Assembly (NCBI RefSeq): GCF_023273875.1
Contig: NZ_CP096882.1
Coordinates: 2,294,001-2,358,000, forward strand
Direction: 5' to 3'
Origin: Pseudarthrobacter sp. SSS035
Lineage (GTDB): Bacteria > Actinomycetota > Actinomycetes > Actinomycetales > Micrococcaceae
DNA length: 64,000 nt
In this document: positions 63,781 to 64,000 of the stretch, piece by piece
Numbering within the stretch: position 1 is the stretch's first letter
How the letters are laid out: each line of letters starts with the position of its first letter
Translations under genes and position numbers: made by a program
Notes under the pieces: model-generated
Databases searched by the model: none
What the model saw: the letters and a program-made list of their open reading frames with translations, nothing else
Told to the model about the DNA's origin: nothing

Positions 63781-64000
63781 ATGTCGCTCGCATCCAAGTC
63801 CCTCGGCCGGCGCGAACGCAACAAGCAGGAGAAGCTTGACCGCATCACCGCTGCGGCCAGGGAACTCTTCTCAACGCATGGCGTCGACGACGTCACCACG
63901 CAGCAGATCGCCGATAGGGCCGACATCGGCACCGGCACGCTGTTCCTCTACGCCAAGACCAAGGGCGAGCTCCTCCTTCTCGTTCAGAACTCCAGCTATG
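63781..64000 (+). CDS. TetR-family regulator (partial, runs off the right edge)
   Basis: The first 73 codons of a TetR protein. HTH: DRITAAARELFSTHGVDDVT followed by TQQIADRADIGTGTLFLYA, a clear TetR DNA-binding domain with an Arg/Lys-rich N-terminus (LGRRERNKQEKL). GGGAAGG precedes the ATG. It most likely represses itself, the SDR and the oxidoreductase-hydrolase pair through the palindromes at 63730 and 60853. Confidence 0.92.
   Translation, partial: MSLASKSLGRRERNKQEKLDRITAAARELFSTHGVDDVTTQQIADRADIGTGTLFLYAKTKGELLLLVQNSSY

Overview
The window looks like chromosomal DNA of a high-GC actinobacterium of the Arthrobacter/Pseudarthrobacter group (Micrococcaceae). Supporting signs are the strong G/C third-position bias, frequent GTG and TTG starts, many ATGA/GTGA stop-start overlaps, a DUF3073 gene next to purF-purM, a HAIR-type operator in front of clpB, and a secreted enzyme that I recognise, from memory, as an Arthrobacter-type levan fructotransferase. 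I found no rRNA, tRNA, CRISPR array, transposase or phage genes. The assignment is inference from gene content only.

Layout. 0-5 kb: the start of an FAD-linked oxidase, then an HTH-TOBE regulator with a molybdate ABC transporter (modABC) and a lipoprotein. 5-9 kb: a YCII-type gene broken by one in-frame stop, a small secreted protein, and clpB under a HspR-type operator. 9-15 kb: an accessory stretch of small genes, including a ribbon-helix-helix/VOC pair behind a perfect palindrome, two GNAT genes, a DinB-like gene, a P-loop kinase-like gene, an N-terminally deleted SDR remnant, lipoproteins, a septum-formation-family protein and DUF3073. 15-19 kb: purF-purM. 19-23 kb: four overlapping genes (response regulator-PP2C phosphatase, membrane glycosyltransferase, STAS protein, anti-sigma-type kinase). 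They look like a partner-switching circuit built around a BcsA-like polysaccharide synthase. 23-31 kb: mixed housekeeping and unknown genes.

31-43 kb: a histidine/urocanate locus. An IclR regulator, an osmoprotectant-type ABC transporter (ATPase, two permeases, binding protein), hutU and a HutH-like protein form one leftward operon. It diverges from an M20 amidohydrolase coupled to hutF. The HutH-like protein lacks the Ala-Ser-Gly triad that makes the MIO cofactor, and hutI is not in the window. 43-52 kb: EamA exporter/LysR, lipoprotein, a decayed gene, two Tat-exported phosphatases, MFS/MarR, aldehyde dehydrogenase and a short adenylate kinase.

52-60.5 kb: a fructan locus. A Tat-exported levan fructotransferase-like GH32 protein, a cytoplasmic GH32-like hydrolase, a three-part sugar ABC importer and a LacI regulator appear to form a route from extracellular levan to intracellular fructose. 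Both promoters carry a pair of inverted 17-bp operators with the same 44-bp spacing. 60.5-64 kb: an oxidoreductase and an alpha/beta hydrolase, plus an SDR divergent from a TetR gene, with matching operator palindromes at both promoters.
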